Source: YA12-FULL-51-18 sp041665305
Lineage (GTDB): Bacteria > Elusimicrobiota > Elusimicrobia > Elusimicrobiales > UBA9959
DNA: 41,748 nt
Assembly (NCBI GenBank): GCA_041665305.1
Contig: JBAYJD010000027.1
Coordinates: 1-41,748 of the forward strand
Direction of reading: 5' to 3'
Shown piece by piece: positions 14,289-22,871 of the stretch. The notes below the pieces were generated by a model. It had not been told where the DNA came from. It saw only the letters and a list, made by a program, of their open reading frames with translations, and did no database searches. The stretch's first letter is position 1, and each line of letters begins with the position of its first letter. Position numbers and translations under genes: made by a program.

Positions 14289-14816
14289 ATGGGTAAGACC
14301 AAGAAGTGTTACAAGTGTTCAACGGAGACCGAAGAGAATGCGCGCCTCTGTCCAAGGTGCAATGTGAAACTCGGCGCCAGGACCGAATCAGGAATAGCGG
14401 GGAAGCCGGGCTCGCCGGCGCTGAAAATACTCTTTGTCGTTCTTTTGCTTGCCATAGCAGGCAGGATAGCGGGGCGATCTTCTTCCGCCGGTCCGGCGGC
14501 GCTTCCGGCGCCGGAGGCGGCCCCCGCCCCGGCGGTTGCCGTTTCTAACGACGCTAAGGAACAGTTGATCCGCTCGATAAAGGAAAAAGGTTCGCGGGAA
14601 CTGAACGCCATGGGAGTGGCCGATCTGGGCTACAAGGATGACGCTTTGCGCGTTTATGTGGACCAGCGGTTTAATAATCTCGCGAGGTCCCAGCAGGAAC
14701 AACTGGTGAAGATCGTGGCGAACGAGTGGGCCAAAACCCTGGCGAAGGATTCTACGCCGATCGAGATCCTGGAATACGGCACGGGTAAAAAGCTGGACGA
14801 GTGGGTGTTGAAATAA
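14289..14816 (+). CDS. Zinc-ribbon membrane-anchored protein
   Basis: A 175-residue protein of unknown function. An N-terminal zinc ribbon CYKCSTETEENARLCPRC (two CxxC pairs, residues 7-24) is followed by one transmembrane helix (ALKILFVVLLLAIAGRIAG, about 41-59), an Ala/Pro-rich linker, and a soluble C-terminal domain of about 95 residues (DAKEQLIRSIKEKGSREL onward) predicted outside the membrane. ATG 14289 follows GAGGTGG; an in-frame GTG at 14280 lies within that ribosome-binding stretch. The stop codon directly abuts the xdhC ATG, so the two are translationally coupled, suggesting a link with molybdenum-enzyme maturation, but no such role is known to me. Confidence 0.75.
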   Translation: MGKTKKCYKCSTETEENARLCPRCNVKLGARTESGIAGKPGSPALKILFVVLLLAIAGRIAGRSSSAGPAALPAPEAAPAPAVAVSNDAKEQLIRSIKEKGSRELNAMGVADLGYKDDALRVYVDQRFNNLARSQQEQLVKIVANEWAKTLAKDSTPIEILEYGTGKKLDEWVLK

Positions 14817-15638
14817 ATGAAAGGCCCCGAGAACCTTATTAAGATCCTGGGCGAGGCTATAGACGGCGGGAAGAACGCCGCTTTCGTGATAGTCGTCTCC
14901 GTGGACGGCTCCACGCCGCGCGAAGCGGGCGCCAAAATGCTGGTGTTCGAGGACGGCTCCATAGAAGGCACGATCGGAGGGGGGGCGCTGGAAGCCCTCG
15001 CCATAAAACAGGCGGCGGCCTGCATCAAGCAAGGCGCCGGCGGAAAATTTATTTTCGACCTTAAGCCCGAAGGCAATACCGGCATGATCTGCATGGGCCG
15101 CGCGGAAATATTCATAGATGTGTACAAGAATCCCCTCAGGCTCCTGATCCTGGGCGCGGGCCATGTGGGGCGGAAGATCGCCGAAGCCGCGGACCTGGCC
15201 GGGTATCCGTATGCCGTCGCCGACGACAGGCCGGAATTCGCCAACAGGGAAAGATTTCCGCGCGCTTCGGCCGTGCTGCTTAAAAAGCCGCATGAAGCCG
15301 TGGCGCGCGCCGGCGTCGACGAGCACACCTATGTGGTCATAGTTACGCGGGGCCACGCGCTGGACCGGGAATGTCTTGAAGAGGCTATGCGGACGCAAGC
15401 GCCCTATATCGGCATGATAGGCAGCGCCGCGAAGGTGCGGGAGATCTTCCGTCTTGTCGGGAAGAAAAAACTTTACCCTCTAAGCGACAAGCGGGTGTAT
15501 TCGCCCATAGGCCTTGATCTGGGCGGCAAGACGCCTGGCGAAATAGCCGTTTCGGTGATGGCGCAGATCATCATGCTGCATCATAAGCGCGACGGGCGGC
15601 ATATGAAAATAACATTGGAAAACCGGCGGGTGGGATAA
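14817..15638 (+). CDS. xdhC: XdhC/CoxI-family molybdenum-cofactor maturation protein
   Basis: A 273-residue protein with both XdhC domains. The N-terminal domain has VSVDGSTPREAGAKMLV, GTIGGGALEALA and TGMICMGRAEIFI; the C-terminal Rossmann domain has LRLLILGAGHVGRKIAEAA (near 103-121) and the final YIGMIGSAAKVREIF and YSPIGLDLGGKTPGEIAVSV blocks. XdhC proteins bind the sulfurated molybdenum cofactor and insert it into xanthine-dehydrogenase-type enzymes, two of which lie downstream. The usual MxCGG motif is MICMG here. The ATG abuts the stop of the zinc-ribbon gene. It acts in the cytosol and is not a catalytic XDH subunit. Confidence 0.92.
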   Translation: MKGPENLIKILGEAIDGGKNAAFVIVVSVDGSTPREAGAKMLVFEDGSIEGTIGGGALEALAIKQAAACIKQGAGGKFIFDLKPEGNTGMICMGRAEIFIDVYKNPLRLLILGAGHVGRKIAEAADLAGYPYAVADDRPEFANRERFPRASAVLLKKPHEAVARAGVDEHTYVVIVTRGHALDRECLEEAMRTQAPYIGMIGSAAKVREIFRLVGKKKLYPLSDKRVYSPIGLDLGGKTPGEIAVSVMAQIIMLHHKRDGRHMKITLENRRVG

Positions 15639-15930
15639 TTGTGCCTTATCATAACTGAGGGCGGGGATATGTTAGTATTAAATGTGCGGCAGGTGAATAG
15701 ATTGGAGCGGGCGACGGGGTGTGGGGCTGACGGGCCGTCGCGCAGGGTGAGGCTTGCGTAAGCGCCGAACCCGAGCGGGAGCGCGTCCACGGTGTGGACG
15801 ATAGCGTGCCCGGCAGACACATGCCCCGGCGCCCGCGAACTCGCAGCCTTGCCGTCTCCTTAAAAGTTTATAGACAGCTGTGAGCCGGAAGATTCGGACT
15901 GCGGCCGGCCGCGACTCGGAGTGCGCTCTT
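15639..15930 (+). other. GC-rich structured leader region before the first molybdenum hydroxylase
   Basis: About 290 bases with no credible gene. A 23-base stretch at 15643-15665 (GCCTTATCAT..., ending GAGGGCGGG) matches 35461-35483 at 20 of 23 positions. Further on is a perfect 7-bp hairpin CGTCCAC-GGT-GTGGACG at about 15785-15801, amid several complementary GC-rich segments. This could be a structured 5' leader (molybdenum-cofactor or nucleobase sensing would suit the genes) or an ncRNA, but I cannot match it to a known riboswitch consensus. The downstream ATG at 15931 has GGAG at 15918-15921. Confidence 0.35.
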
Positions 15931-18258
15931 ATGGATAAATTTTCTTATGTGGGGAGATCCTTGCCGCGCAAGGACGCGCTGATAAAAGCGACCGGCCGGG
16001 CCGGCTACGCGGCCGACCTTGAATTCTCCGGTATGCTTTACGCCGCCGCCGTGCGCTGCCCCAAACCCCGCATAAAGATCCTCTCCGTTTCCGACGCCAG
16101 GGCCCGGAAAATACCCGGTTATGTGGCGCTGGTCACGCACAAGGATGTGAAAGGCGCGAATAAATGGCCGCTGGTGGCGGACGATTATCCCTTCCTGCCG
16201 GAAACCGCGGCCCGGTTCCAGGGAGAGACCGTGGCCCTGGCTGTCGCCGAGACCAGGAAGGCGGCCGTCGCCGCCGCGCGCCTTGTGGAGCTGAGATATA
16301 AAGAGCTTCCTTTTATCGAGGACCCGCTTAAGTCCATGGATAAAGGAGCCGTAAAAATACACGGGGAAGATAATGTTTTCGCCAGGTTCGTCATCAAGAA
16401 AGGCGACCCGGACAAAGCCATGGAAGAAGCTTATGCCGTGGTGGAAGATGAGTTCTCGACGAATTACCAGGTGCACGCCTATTTGGAAACCCAGGGCGTG
16501 GTCGCCGTGCCGGAACCGGACGGCGGCCTGACAGTCCACAGTTCCACCCAGTGCCCTTTTTATGTGTTGGACGCGGTGGCGGCGGCCGCCGGTCTCGGAT
16601 ATCACAAGGTCAAGGTGGTCCAGACCGTGACCGGAGGCGGTTTCGGCGGCAAGGAAGATGTGCCGGCGCTAGTGGCGGCGCACGCGGCCGTCTGCGCCCT
16701 CAAGGTCGGCAGGCCGGTCAAACTTATTTATGACCGCAAAGAAGATTTCAATTCCATGTCCAAACGCCATCCGTCCTGGTCCAGGGTGTCCTATGCGGCA
16801 GATAAGGACGGAAAGATCACCGGCTGCACGGTCAAATATATCCTGGACGGCGGCGCTTATTCCACCCTTTCGCCCATAGTCCTGTGGCGGGGCGCCGTGC
16901 ACGCCGCCGGACCCTATAAGATAGACAACATCCGCATAGAAGCGTACGCCGTAGCCACCAACAAAGTGCCCTGCGGCGCTTTCCGCGGTTTCGGCCAGCC
17001 TCAGATCTGTTTCGCGCAGGAATCGCTTGTGGACGAGCTGGCCCGCGAACTGAAGCTGGATCCCGTGGAACTGCGTCTTAGAAATATTCTGCGCGCCGGA
17101 GACAGGACCGCCACCGGTTCCGTTATAAGCGCGCCTTGCGCTCTTGAGGAGCTTTTAGAGACCGTAAAAAGAAAGTCGGGTTGGGAGAGAAGGAAGGCTG
17201 AAGGCTTAAGGCTGAAGGCTGAAGGGGATAAGGTAAGGGGGCTTGGAGTGTCGGTGGCGTATTACGGGGTGGGGCTGGGCGCCAAAGGCCGTTACCTGGA
17301 CCGCGCCGGCGCGTATGTCAATATTTACAAGGACGCCACCGTCGGCGTGAATGTCGGCAACACCGAGATGGGGCAGGGCGCCCTTACCGTGCTCAGCCAG
17401 ATCTGCGCCGAAACCCTTAACGCTCCCTACGAAAATATAAAACTGGAGGAAGTGGACACTTCCAAGGTGTCGGATTCCGGTCCCACCGTGGCCAGCCGCA
17501 CCACGCTGATGAGCGGCAACGCCATTATAGAGGCCGCCGCTCCGCTGCGCGCCAATATCTTTAAAACGGCTTTTGACCTGCTGCTCGCCAAAGGCGCCCG
17601 GGCCGCCGGATCCATGAAGGCCGCCCGGGGCGTTTTCTCCATAGACGGAGTTTCCGTGTCGTTCGGTGAAGCGGTCAGGGAGTGCTGGAACCGCCGGATG
17701 AAGATGGGGGAACAGGGCTGGTATGTCTCGCCTCACACCTCCTATAATATGGAAGACGGCCAGGGCGACGCTTATGTGACCTATTCCTATTGCGCCGATG
17801 TCGCGGAGGTGGAAGTGGACCTGAAGACCGGCGTGGCCAAAGTGCATAAGGTCTACGCGGCCTACGACGCGGGCCGGATAATAAACCCGCAGCTCGCGCA
17901 GGGCCAGGCCCAGGGCGGGATCTTGCAGGGCCTGAGCTGGACCCTTTACGAGAACCTTCTGTACAAGAACGGCATTATGCTTAATCCTAATTTCACCGAT
18001 TATGTGCTGGCCACTACCGCCGACAAACCGGAATATGATATAACTTTTATAGAGAAACCCTATGCGGAAGGCCCGTATAAGGCCAAAGGTCTGGGAGAAG
18101 TCCCTTTAATAGGCGTGGCCCCGGCCATAGGCAACGCGGTCAGGAACGCTTCCGGCGTAAGAGTGAAAAGCGTACCCATCCTGCCGGAGAAGGTCTGGGC
18201 CGGACTTAGAAAGATAGAACAGCAGGCTGCAGACTTAAGGCTGAAGGCTGAGGGCTGA
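15931..18258 (+). CDS. Xanthine-dehydrogenase-family molybdenum-binding subunit (enzyme 1)
   Basis: A 775-residue large subunit. Mo-cofactor motifs are TVTGGGFGGKED near residues 231-242 and GAFRGFGQPQICFAQE near 347-362; the catalytic-glutamate loop is KGLGEVPLIGVAPAIGNAV near 718. GAFRGFGQ is the xanthine-dehydrogenase type, unlike the cysteine-bearing loop of aerobic CO dehydrogenase. ATG 15931 begins MDKFSYVGRSLPRKDALIKATG with GGAG upstream; a further in-frame GTG lies at 15880. Two oddities: residues about 421-434 (RKAEGLRLKAEG) and the C-terminal ADLRLKAEG are encoded by AAGGCTG repeats, and the stop codon is inside the second array. Iron-sulfur and FAD partners follow at 19701 and 20316, after an unrelated envelope gene. 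Confidence 0.9.
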   Translation: MDKFSYVGRSLPRKDALIKATGRAGYAADLEFSGMLYAAAVRCPKPRIKILSVSDARARKIPGYVALVTHKDVKGANKWPLVADDYPFLPETAARFQGETVALAVAETRKAAVAAARLVELRYKELPFIEDPLKSMDKGAVKIHGEDNVFARFVIKKGDPDKAMEEAYAVVEDEFSTNYQVHAYLETQGVVAVPEPDGGLTVHSSTQCPFYVLDAVAAAAGLGYHKVKVVQTVTGGGFGGKEDVPALVAAHAAVCALKVGRPVKLIYDRKEDFNSMSKRHPSWSRVSYAADKDGKITGCTVKYILDGGAYSTLSPIVLWRGAVHAAGPYKIDNIRIEAYAVATNKVPCGAFRGFGQPQICFAQESLVDELARELKLDPVELRLRNILRAGDRTATGSVISAPCALEELLETVKRKSGWERRKAEGLRLKAEGDKVRGLGVSVAYYGVGLGAKGRYLDRAGAYVNIYKDATVGVNVGNTEMGQGALTVLSQICAETLNAPYENIKLEEVDTSKVSDSGPTVASRTTLMSGNAIIEAAAPLRANIFKTAFDLLLAKGARAAGSMKAARGVFSIDGVSVSFGEAVRECWNRRMKMGEQGWYVSPHTSYNMEDGQGDAYVTYSYCADVAEVEVDLKTGVAKVHKVYAAYDAGRIINPQLAQGQAQGGILQGLSWTLYENLLYKNGIMLNPNFTDYVLATTADKPEYDITFIEKPYAEGPYKAKGLGEVPLIGVAPAIGNAVRNASGVRVKSVPILPEKVWAGLRKIEQQAADLRLKAEG
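17194..17221. repeat. AAGGCTG heptamer array inside a coding region
   Basis: Four units (AAGGCTG, AAGGCTT, AAGGCTG, AAGGCTG) lie in frame within the large subunit of molybdenum hydroxylase 1 and encode an insertion-like KAEG/LKAEG stretch between ERR and DKVRGLG, a surface-linker position between the two halves of the Mo-binding fold. Confidence 0.85.
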
Positions 18259-18264
18259 AGGTTG
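18237..18264. repeat. AAGGCTG heptamer array over the 3' end of molybdenum hydroxylase 1
   Basis: AAGGCTG, AAGGCTG, AGGGCTG, AAGGTTG. The TGA stop codon at 18256-18258 is formed across the third and fourth units, so the repeat has replaced or extended the native C-terminus. Confidence 0.85.
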
Positions 18265-18326
18265 TGTGCCGTGTCCTTGATCCGAACGATTTGAGCGGGA
18301 AGTGCCGTAAACTTTAGGAGGATGGA

Positions 18327-19649
18327 ATGAAGCGCAAATTTAAAATAACCGGGATGCTGATACTGGGCGCCTTATGTTTCAATTTCGGCGCCGCCTTCGC
18401 GGAGGACAGCTACGACCAGATAGCCAGGGAAATAAGCGAGGCCGGGGCCAATCTCACCAATAAAAAGATAGCCATTCTGCCGTTCTCCTACGCGGACGGA
18501 CGGACCGCGACGAAGGACGGAGCGATAGTTTCGGAACGCATCACCATGCGCCTGATAAAACAGCAGAAATTTGAAGTCGTTGAGCGCAGTATGCTGGACA
18601 AGGTCATGGGCGAGCTTAAACTTCAGTCCACCGGCGTGATGGACGCCACTTCGACCCAACAGCTGGGAAAGCTCCTGGGCGTGCAGGCCATCGTCACCGG
18701 CACGCTGGTTGAAATGCAGGCGGGCAAGATAGAAGTCAACGCCCGCCTCATAAAGACCGAGACCGCGCAGGCTATCGGCGCTTCCCAGGTGAACCTTGAT
18801 AAAGACTGGGTGGGCGACGCGGCCACGCAGCAGGCGGTCCAGCCGCAGGTCCAGACCCAGGTCCAGCCTCAGCTCCAGCAGCCCGTTTACGAACAGCCGG
18901 TCTATCAGCAGCCGGCCGCCAAGCAGGCCGCCTCCGCCCAGCCGCGTGGGAAATATCAATATGGTTTCTTTGATGTGTTCGCGGGCTTCGGGTCCCCTAA
19001 AATGGACCTGGAATTTTCCAATTCCAACGGCAATATCAGGCTGGATAATACTTTCACCAACGACCTGGGCATAAAGATAGCCGCTCCGGCGTCTTACAGG
19101 AGCGTGACATTTGAAAAGCTCAAGACCGAAGGTTTCGGCCCGCTGGCCTTCCGTGTCGGCGGTTTCGGCAATAAGGCCCTCGGCGGGGACCTGGAGCTCT
19201 CATATGAGAAACGCAATATCGCGGCGCAGGATACCACCTGGTCGCTGAACGGCGGCGCCCCGGCTAAATTCACCTTCGGCACCAACGACTATGCCACCGT
19301 CAATACTTTCGGCATCAGCGGCGATCTGCTCATCAGGCATCCCGGCGAGAGGGTGGACCCGTATCTCGGCATGGGCCTTGGAATGTCGCTTAATTCCATC
19401 ACGCTGCCGTATGTTAAAGGTTTTACCAACGGCTCCTTCGTCAAACCTACGGAGGAATTCGCGCTGGGCCTGATGTTCCGCATCCCCGTGGGCATGAGGA
19501 TACGGCTGGCGGACAAAACCCAGCTTGTGGCGGAACTGCGTTATGAAATAAACACCATGCGCTTTACCCGCGGCGGCGTGAGCGGAGAAGCCGACACCCT
19601 GACGCTGAGCGGCGTAAAATTCCTGTTGGGCATGGGTTTTGATTTTTAA
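18327..19649 (+). CDS. FlgO/CsgG-type lipoprotein domain fused to an outer-membrane beta-barrel
   Basis: A 440-residue exported protein. Residues 1-25 form a Sec signal peptide (ending GAAFA-ED). Residues about 30-165 match FlgO/CsgG-like domains: KKIAILPFSYADG, VSERITMRLIKQQKFEVVERS, QQLGKLLGVQAIVTGTLVEM. A glutamine/proline-rich linker (about 172-208, repeated QPQVQTQVQPQLQQPVYEQP style) leads to a C-terminal barrel with alternating strands, including GKYQYGFFDVFAGFGS, DPYLGMGLGMSLNS and LVAELRYEINTMRF, ending in terminal Phe (GMGFDF), typical of outer-membrane insertion. GGAGGATGGA precedes ATG 18327. It interrupts the subunit genes of molybdenum hydroxylase 1. Its role is unknown; an envelope anchoring or secretion function is possible. 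Confidence 0.8.
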   Translation: MKRKFKITGMLILGALCFNFGAAFAEDSYDQIAREISEAGANLTNKKIAILPFSYADGRTATKDGAIVSERITMRLIKQQKFEVVERSMLDKVMGELKLQSTGVMDATSTQQLGKLLGVQAIVTGTLVEMQAGKIEVNARLIKTETAQAIGASQVNLDKDWVGDAATQQAVQPQVQTQVQPQLQQPVYEQPVYQQPAAKQAASAQPRGKYQYGFFDVFAGFGSPKMDLEFSNSNGNIRLDNTFTNDLGIKIAAPASYRSVTFEKLKTEGFGPLAFRVGGFGNKALGGDLELSYEKRNIAAQDTTWSLNGGAPAKFTFGTNDYATVNTFGISGDLLIRHPGERVDPYLGMGLGMSLNSITLPYVKGFTNGSFVKPTEEFALGLMFRIPVGMRIRLADKTQLVAELRYEINTMRFTRGGVSGEADTLTLSGVKFLLGMGFDF

Positions 19650-19677
19650 AAATTTTCGCGGCAAAAATTTTTGCCGC
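19648..19677. terminator. AT-rich palindromic repeat/terminator after the barrel gene
   Basis: GCGGCAAAAATTTTTGCCGC at 19658-19677 is a perfect 20-base palindrome. The wider stretch 19648-19672 repeats at 40749-40773 with 24 of 25 identities. The TAA stop of the barrel gene is at its left edge. It probably ends or attenuates transcription ahead of the iron-sulfur subunit gene. Confidence 0.6.
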
Positions 19678-19700
19678 ATTCCATTTTCAGGCGGGACAGC

Positions 19701-20204
19701 GTGACGGATAAGAAAAGCAAGAACGGGAATTACGCCGGCTTCTCCCTCAAATGCGTGGTGAACGGGGAGAAAATTGAAAGGGACCTGGATTCCTCCAGGT
19801 CCCTTATCGATTTTATCCGGGAGGACCTCGGCCTGAAAGGGACCAAGGAGGGCTGCGGCGAGGGTGAGTGCGGGGCCTGTCTTGTGCTCGTGGACGGCAA
19901 AGCCGTCAACGCCTGCCTTATGGCGGCCGTCCAGCTGCAGGGCAAACGGTTGACCACCATAGAAGGCCTCAAAGGCCGCGACGGCGGCCTGCGTCCCCTG
20001 CAAAGATCGTTCATGGAAGAAGGCGCCGTGCAGTGCGGTTTCTGCACCCCGGGCCTGATCATAGCTTCGGAAGCGCTGCTGGCCGAAAATCCCCGGGCGT
20101 CCCTGGAAGAGATCAAGCTGGCTCTGGCCGGCAACCTCTGCCGCTGCACCGGTTATGAGAATGTGATAAACGCCGTGGAAAAAGCAAAAACTATTCGGGA
20201 TTAA
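19701..20204 (+). CDS. [2Fe-2S] subunit of molybdenum hydroxylase 1 (XdhC-type small subunit, CoxS-like)
   Basis: A 167-residue electron-transfer subunit. The plant-type ferredoxin cluster motif is GCGEGECGACLVLVDG with a later NACL (near residues 52-75), and the second cluster motif is QCGFCTPGLII with NLCRCTGYENV, the standard pair for this family. The GTG at 19701 gives a suitable N-terminus (TDKKSKNGNYAGFSLKCVVNG); a TTG start at 19671 would fall inside the palindrome. It follows the beta-barrel gene and precedes the FAD subunit by 111 bases, which contain only GC-rich sequence with a repeated CGGATCCCG. It delivers electrons from the Mo site to FAD. Confidence 0.9.
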   Translation: MTDKKSKNGNYAGFSLKCVVNGEKIERDLDSSRSLIDFIREDLGLKGTKEGCGEGECGACLVLVDGKAVNACLMAAVQLQGKRLTTIEGLKGRDGGLRPLQRSFMEEGAVQCGFCTPGLIIASEALLAENPRASLEEIKLALAGNLCRCTGYENVINAVEKAKTIRD

Positions 20205-20315
20205 AATTTTGTAGTGGGCGGCGGATCCCGCGGCCGCCTTCCGTATTCCGCCGGATCCCGTTGAATCGCGCTTCGCCTTCCGCGCAGGATTTGGAAAAGT
20301 AGTTCTTACATCACT

Positions 20316-21164
20316 ATGCCCGAACTTATTTTAAAACCCCTTACATTAAAAGAACTCTGGCGGCTGCCGCCTTCGTCCGGCGGGCCGGTAAAATATCTGG
20401 CGGGGGGGACCGATCTGATGACGGGCCTGAACGCCGGGGTGGACACGGCGCCGGTCTGGGTGGATATAAGCGGCCTCAGGGAATTACAGGGTATAAAAGA
20501 AACAAAAAACTCCGTCATCATAGGCGCGGGCGTAAAGATCTCCGAGCTCGGGGCCTCGCCGCTTGTCCGCCGGTGGCTGCCCGTCCTCCACTCGGCCGTT
20601 CCGCATTTCGCCAGCCCCTCTTTAAGGAATATGGCGACCATCGGCGGCAATGCCGCCACCGCCAGCCCCTGCGCCGACGGCGTCTGCGCCCTTTGCGCCG
20701 AGGGAGCCTCGGTCTGGCTGGAGCTTAAAGGAAAAAAACGCAGGCTCGCCCTGCCCGACCTTTTCAGGGGGCCGAAGAGAACCTCATTGCGAAAGGGCGA
20801 ACTGATAACGGCTTTCGAAGTCCCCAGGCGCGACCACGCTGGAGCTTATTTAAAACTCGGTCCGAGGGCGTATTTCGGTATTTCCAAGGTTTCCGTGGCT
20901 GCGGCTTTGGAGTTGGACGGGGACAAAATAAGGTCCGCTTCCATCGCCCTGGCTTCCGTGGCACCCGTGCCGCTTATGGCTTTTAAAACGGCCAATTACC
21001 TGGCAGGGCGCATCCTTAACGAAGAGAACGCCCGCACGGCCGCCGCATTGGTCAAGACGGAGGTCTCGCCTATCACGGATGGCCGGTCCGATGCCGCTTA
21101 CCGTCGTGAAATGTCCGGCGTCCTGCTTGAAAGCGCGCTTAAACTGATAGCCGGCAGGCGGTAA
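20316..21164 (+). CDS. FAD-binding subunit of molybdenum hydroxylase 1 (CoxM/XdhB-like)
   Basis: A 282-residue FAD subunit of the PCMH type. FAD-pyrophosphate contacts are KYLAGGTDLMTGL near residues 26-38 and NMATIGGNAATASPCADG near 107-124; the C-terminal CODH-flavoprotein domain begins near KVSVAAALELDG. It passes electrons from the 2Fe-2S subunit to NAD+ or another acceptor. The ATG at 20316 has a poor Shine-Dalgarno, so expression may rely on reinitiation from the upstream gene. Together with 15931-18258 and 19701-20204 it completes enzyme 1 in the order L-S-M. The next gene (exported TldD-like) starts 10 bases on. Confidence 0.9.
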   Translation: MPELILKPLTLKELWRLPPSSGGPVKYLAGGTDLMTGLNAGVDTAPVWVDISGLRELQGIKETKNSVIIGAGVKISELGASPLVRRWLPVLHSAVPHFASPSLRNMATIGGNAATASPCADGVCALCAEGASVWLELKGKKRRLALPDLFRGPKRTSLRKGELITAFEVPRRDHAGAYLKLGPRAYFGISKVSVAAALELDGDKIRSASIALASVAPVPLMAFKTANYLAGRILNEENARTAAALVKTEVSPITDGRSDAAYRREMSGVLLESALKLIAGRR

Positions 21165-21174
21165 GGAGGGATTT

Positions 21175-22860
21175 ATGAAGGAGATCTTAGCTGCGGCCGT
21201 TATCCTGTGTTCCGGGCCCCTCATGGCCCAGGACGCCAAAAGCGATGTTCTGCTGAACGCCATGACTTCGGAACTTACGCGCTCCTACGAAAAACTGAAG
21301 AACGCCGAAAAGGCGCCGCTTTATTACATAGGCTATGAAGCGTACGACGAACGGAATTATTATGTGTCCGCCGTGGAAGGCGCCGTAGACACCGAGAGCG
21401 ACATCGCGGACAGGAAGTTCGATGTCGATATCAGGGTAGGCGATAAAACCCTTGATAATACCCACGAGCTGAAAGGCGGGAAAGAGGACGAGAATTCCAA
21501 AACGCAAGCCTATGGAACCGCGCCGGTGGAGGCGGACGCCGACGCCATAAGGAGCAAGCTTTGGGTCCTGACCGACATGCGGTACAAGAGCGCGCTGGAC
21601 CAATATGCCAAGGTTAAAATGAATAAAAGCGTCACCGCGGAAGAAGAGGACAGGTCCGGCGATTTTTCCGCGGCTCCGGGTGAGGCGTTTTACGAGAAGG
21701 CCGCGTTCCCGGCCTTCGACAGGGAAAAGTTCAAGGCAATGGCGGCGCGACTTTCCGGCAAATTCAAACAATACGATTTTATATACAACTCCTATGTGTC
21801 GTTTTCCGTTGAGACCGTGAACCGTTATATGGTCAATTCGGAAGGCTCCTCTATCGTGACCGGGAATACATTCGTGCGGTTCGTCTACGGGCTGAATACC
21901 CGGACGAACGACGGCATGGGGCTGTCGCGCACCAAAATCTACGATTCCGACTCCCCGGGGGAGGTCCCGGACGAGGCCGCGATAGCAGGAGATCTGGCCG
22001 CCTCCATAGCCGAACTCAAGGCTCTCCGGGCGGCGCCCCCGGAACAGCCTTATTCCGGCCCCGTCCTCCTCGGGGCCCGGGCCGCCGGGGTTTTTTTTCA
22101 TGAAATCCTGGGCCACCGCCTGGAAGGTCACAGGCAGAAAAGCGAGGCCTCCGGACAGACTTTTTCCAGCAAAGTCGGGCAGCGCATCATGCCCGAGTTC
22201 CTGACCGTTTACGATGATCCGACCCTCTCCCGGCGGGACGGCCGGTTCCTGCGCGGGTCCTACCGTTATGACGACGAGGCGGTCGCGGCCCGGAAAGCGC
22301 CGCTGGTGGAGAACGGGGTGTTGAAGGGCTTCCTGATGGGCCGTTCCCCGATCAAGAATTCCCCGGTTTCCAACGGGCACGGCCGTCGTCAGGAAGGACA
22401 CGAAGCGGTGGCGCGCCAGGGGAACCTGATAGTCGCTTCTTCAAAAGCCTTCCCCTACGCCGAACTGCGCCGGCGGCTGATAGAAGAAGTGAAGAAAGCC
22501 AAAAAGCCGTATGGGCTGGTGGTCGATGATATCGAGGGCGGGTTCACCATAACGGAACGCAGTCTGCCGCAGAGTTTTTCGGTGCAGGTTACGCTGGGTC
22601 ACAAGGTTTATCCGGACGGCCGCCCGGACGAACCGGTGCGCGGCCTGAACCTGATAGGGACCCCTCTGCAAACCTTCTCCAGGATAATCCTGACCGGCGA
22701 CGATTACGGCGTTTTTAACGGCGACTGCGGGGCCGAGTCCGGCTGGGTGCCGGTTTCCTCCGTGGCGCCGAGCCTGCTGTTCTCCGAGATGGAGACGGAA
22801 AAAGTGCAGAAGTCCAACACAAAGCCGCCGGTGCTTAAGCCGCCGTATACGGACAGGTAA
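21175..22860 (+). CDS. Exported TldD-like metalloprotease
   Basis: A 561-residue TldD/PmbA-family protein with a signal peptide (MKEILAAAVILCSGPLMA, cleavage before QDA). The zinc motif HEILGHRLEGH (HExxxH, near residue 311) is complete; downstream TldD-type blocks are SSKVGQRIMPEFLTVYDDP, NSPVSNGHGRRQEGHE and CGAESGWVPVSSVAPSLLFSEME. Cytosolic TldD/TldE degrade peptides (CcdA, microcin B17 maturation); this exported version of greater than usual length (TldD is about 480 residues) must act outside the cytoplasm. A strong AAGGAGG precedes ATG 21175. Its partner lies 11 bases downstream. What links it to the molybdenum hydroxylases is unclear. Confidence 0.85.
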   Translation: MKEILAAAVILCSGPLMAQDAKSDVLLNAMTSELTRSYEKLKNAEKAPLYYIGYEAYDERNYYVSAVEGAVDTESDIADRKFDVDIRVGDKTLDNTHELKGGKEDENSKTQAYGTAPVEADADAIRSKLWVLTDMRYKSALDQYAKVKMNKSVTAEEEDRSGDFSAAPGEAFYEKAAFPAFDREKFKAMAARLSGKFKQYDFIYNSYVSFSVETVNRYMVNSEGSSIVTGNTFVRFVYGLNTRTNDGMGLSRTKIYDSDSPGEVPDEAAIAGDLAASIAELKALRAAPPEQPYSGPVLLGARAAGVFFHEILGHRLEGHRQKSEASGQTFSSKVGQRIMPEFLTVYDDPTLSRRDGRFLRGSYRYDDEAVAARKAPLVENGVLKGFLMGRSPIKNSPVSNGHGRRQEGHEAVARQGNLIVASSKAFPYAELRRRLIEEVKKAKKPYGLVVDDIEGGFTITERSLPQSFSVQVTLGHKVYPDGRPDEPVRGLNLIGTPLQTFSRIILTGDDYGVFNGDCGAESGWVPVSSVAPSLLFSEMETEKVQKSNTKPPVLKPPYTDR

Positions 22861-22871
22861 AGGAAAAATTC

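Noticed and set aside
21187..22401. Minus-strand frame of 404 codons opposite the TldD-like gene
   Set aside because: The TldD frame has a signal peptide and all family motifs; the antisense frame has none.
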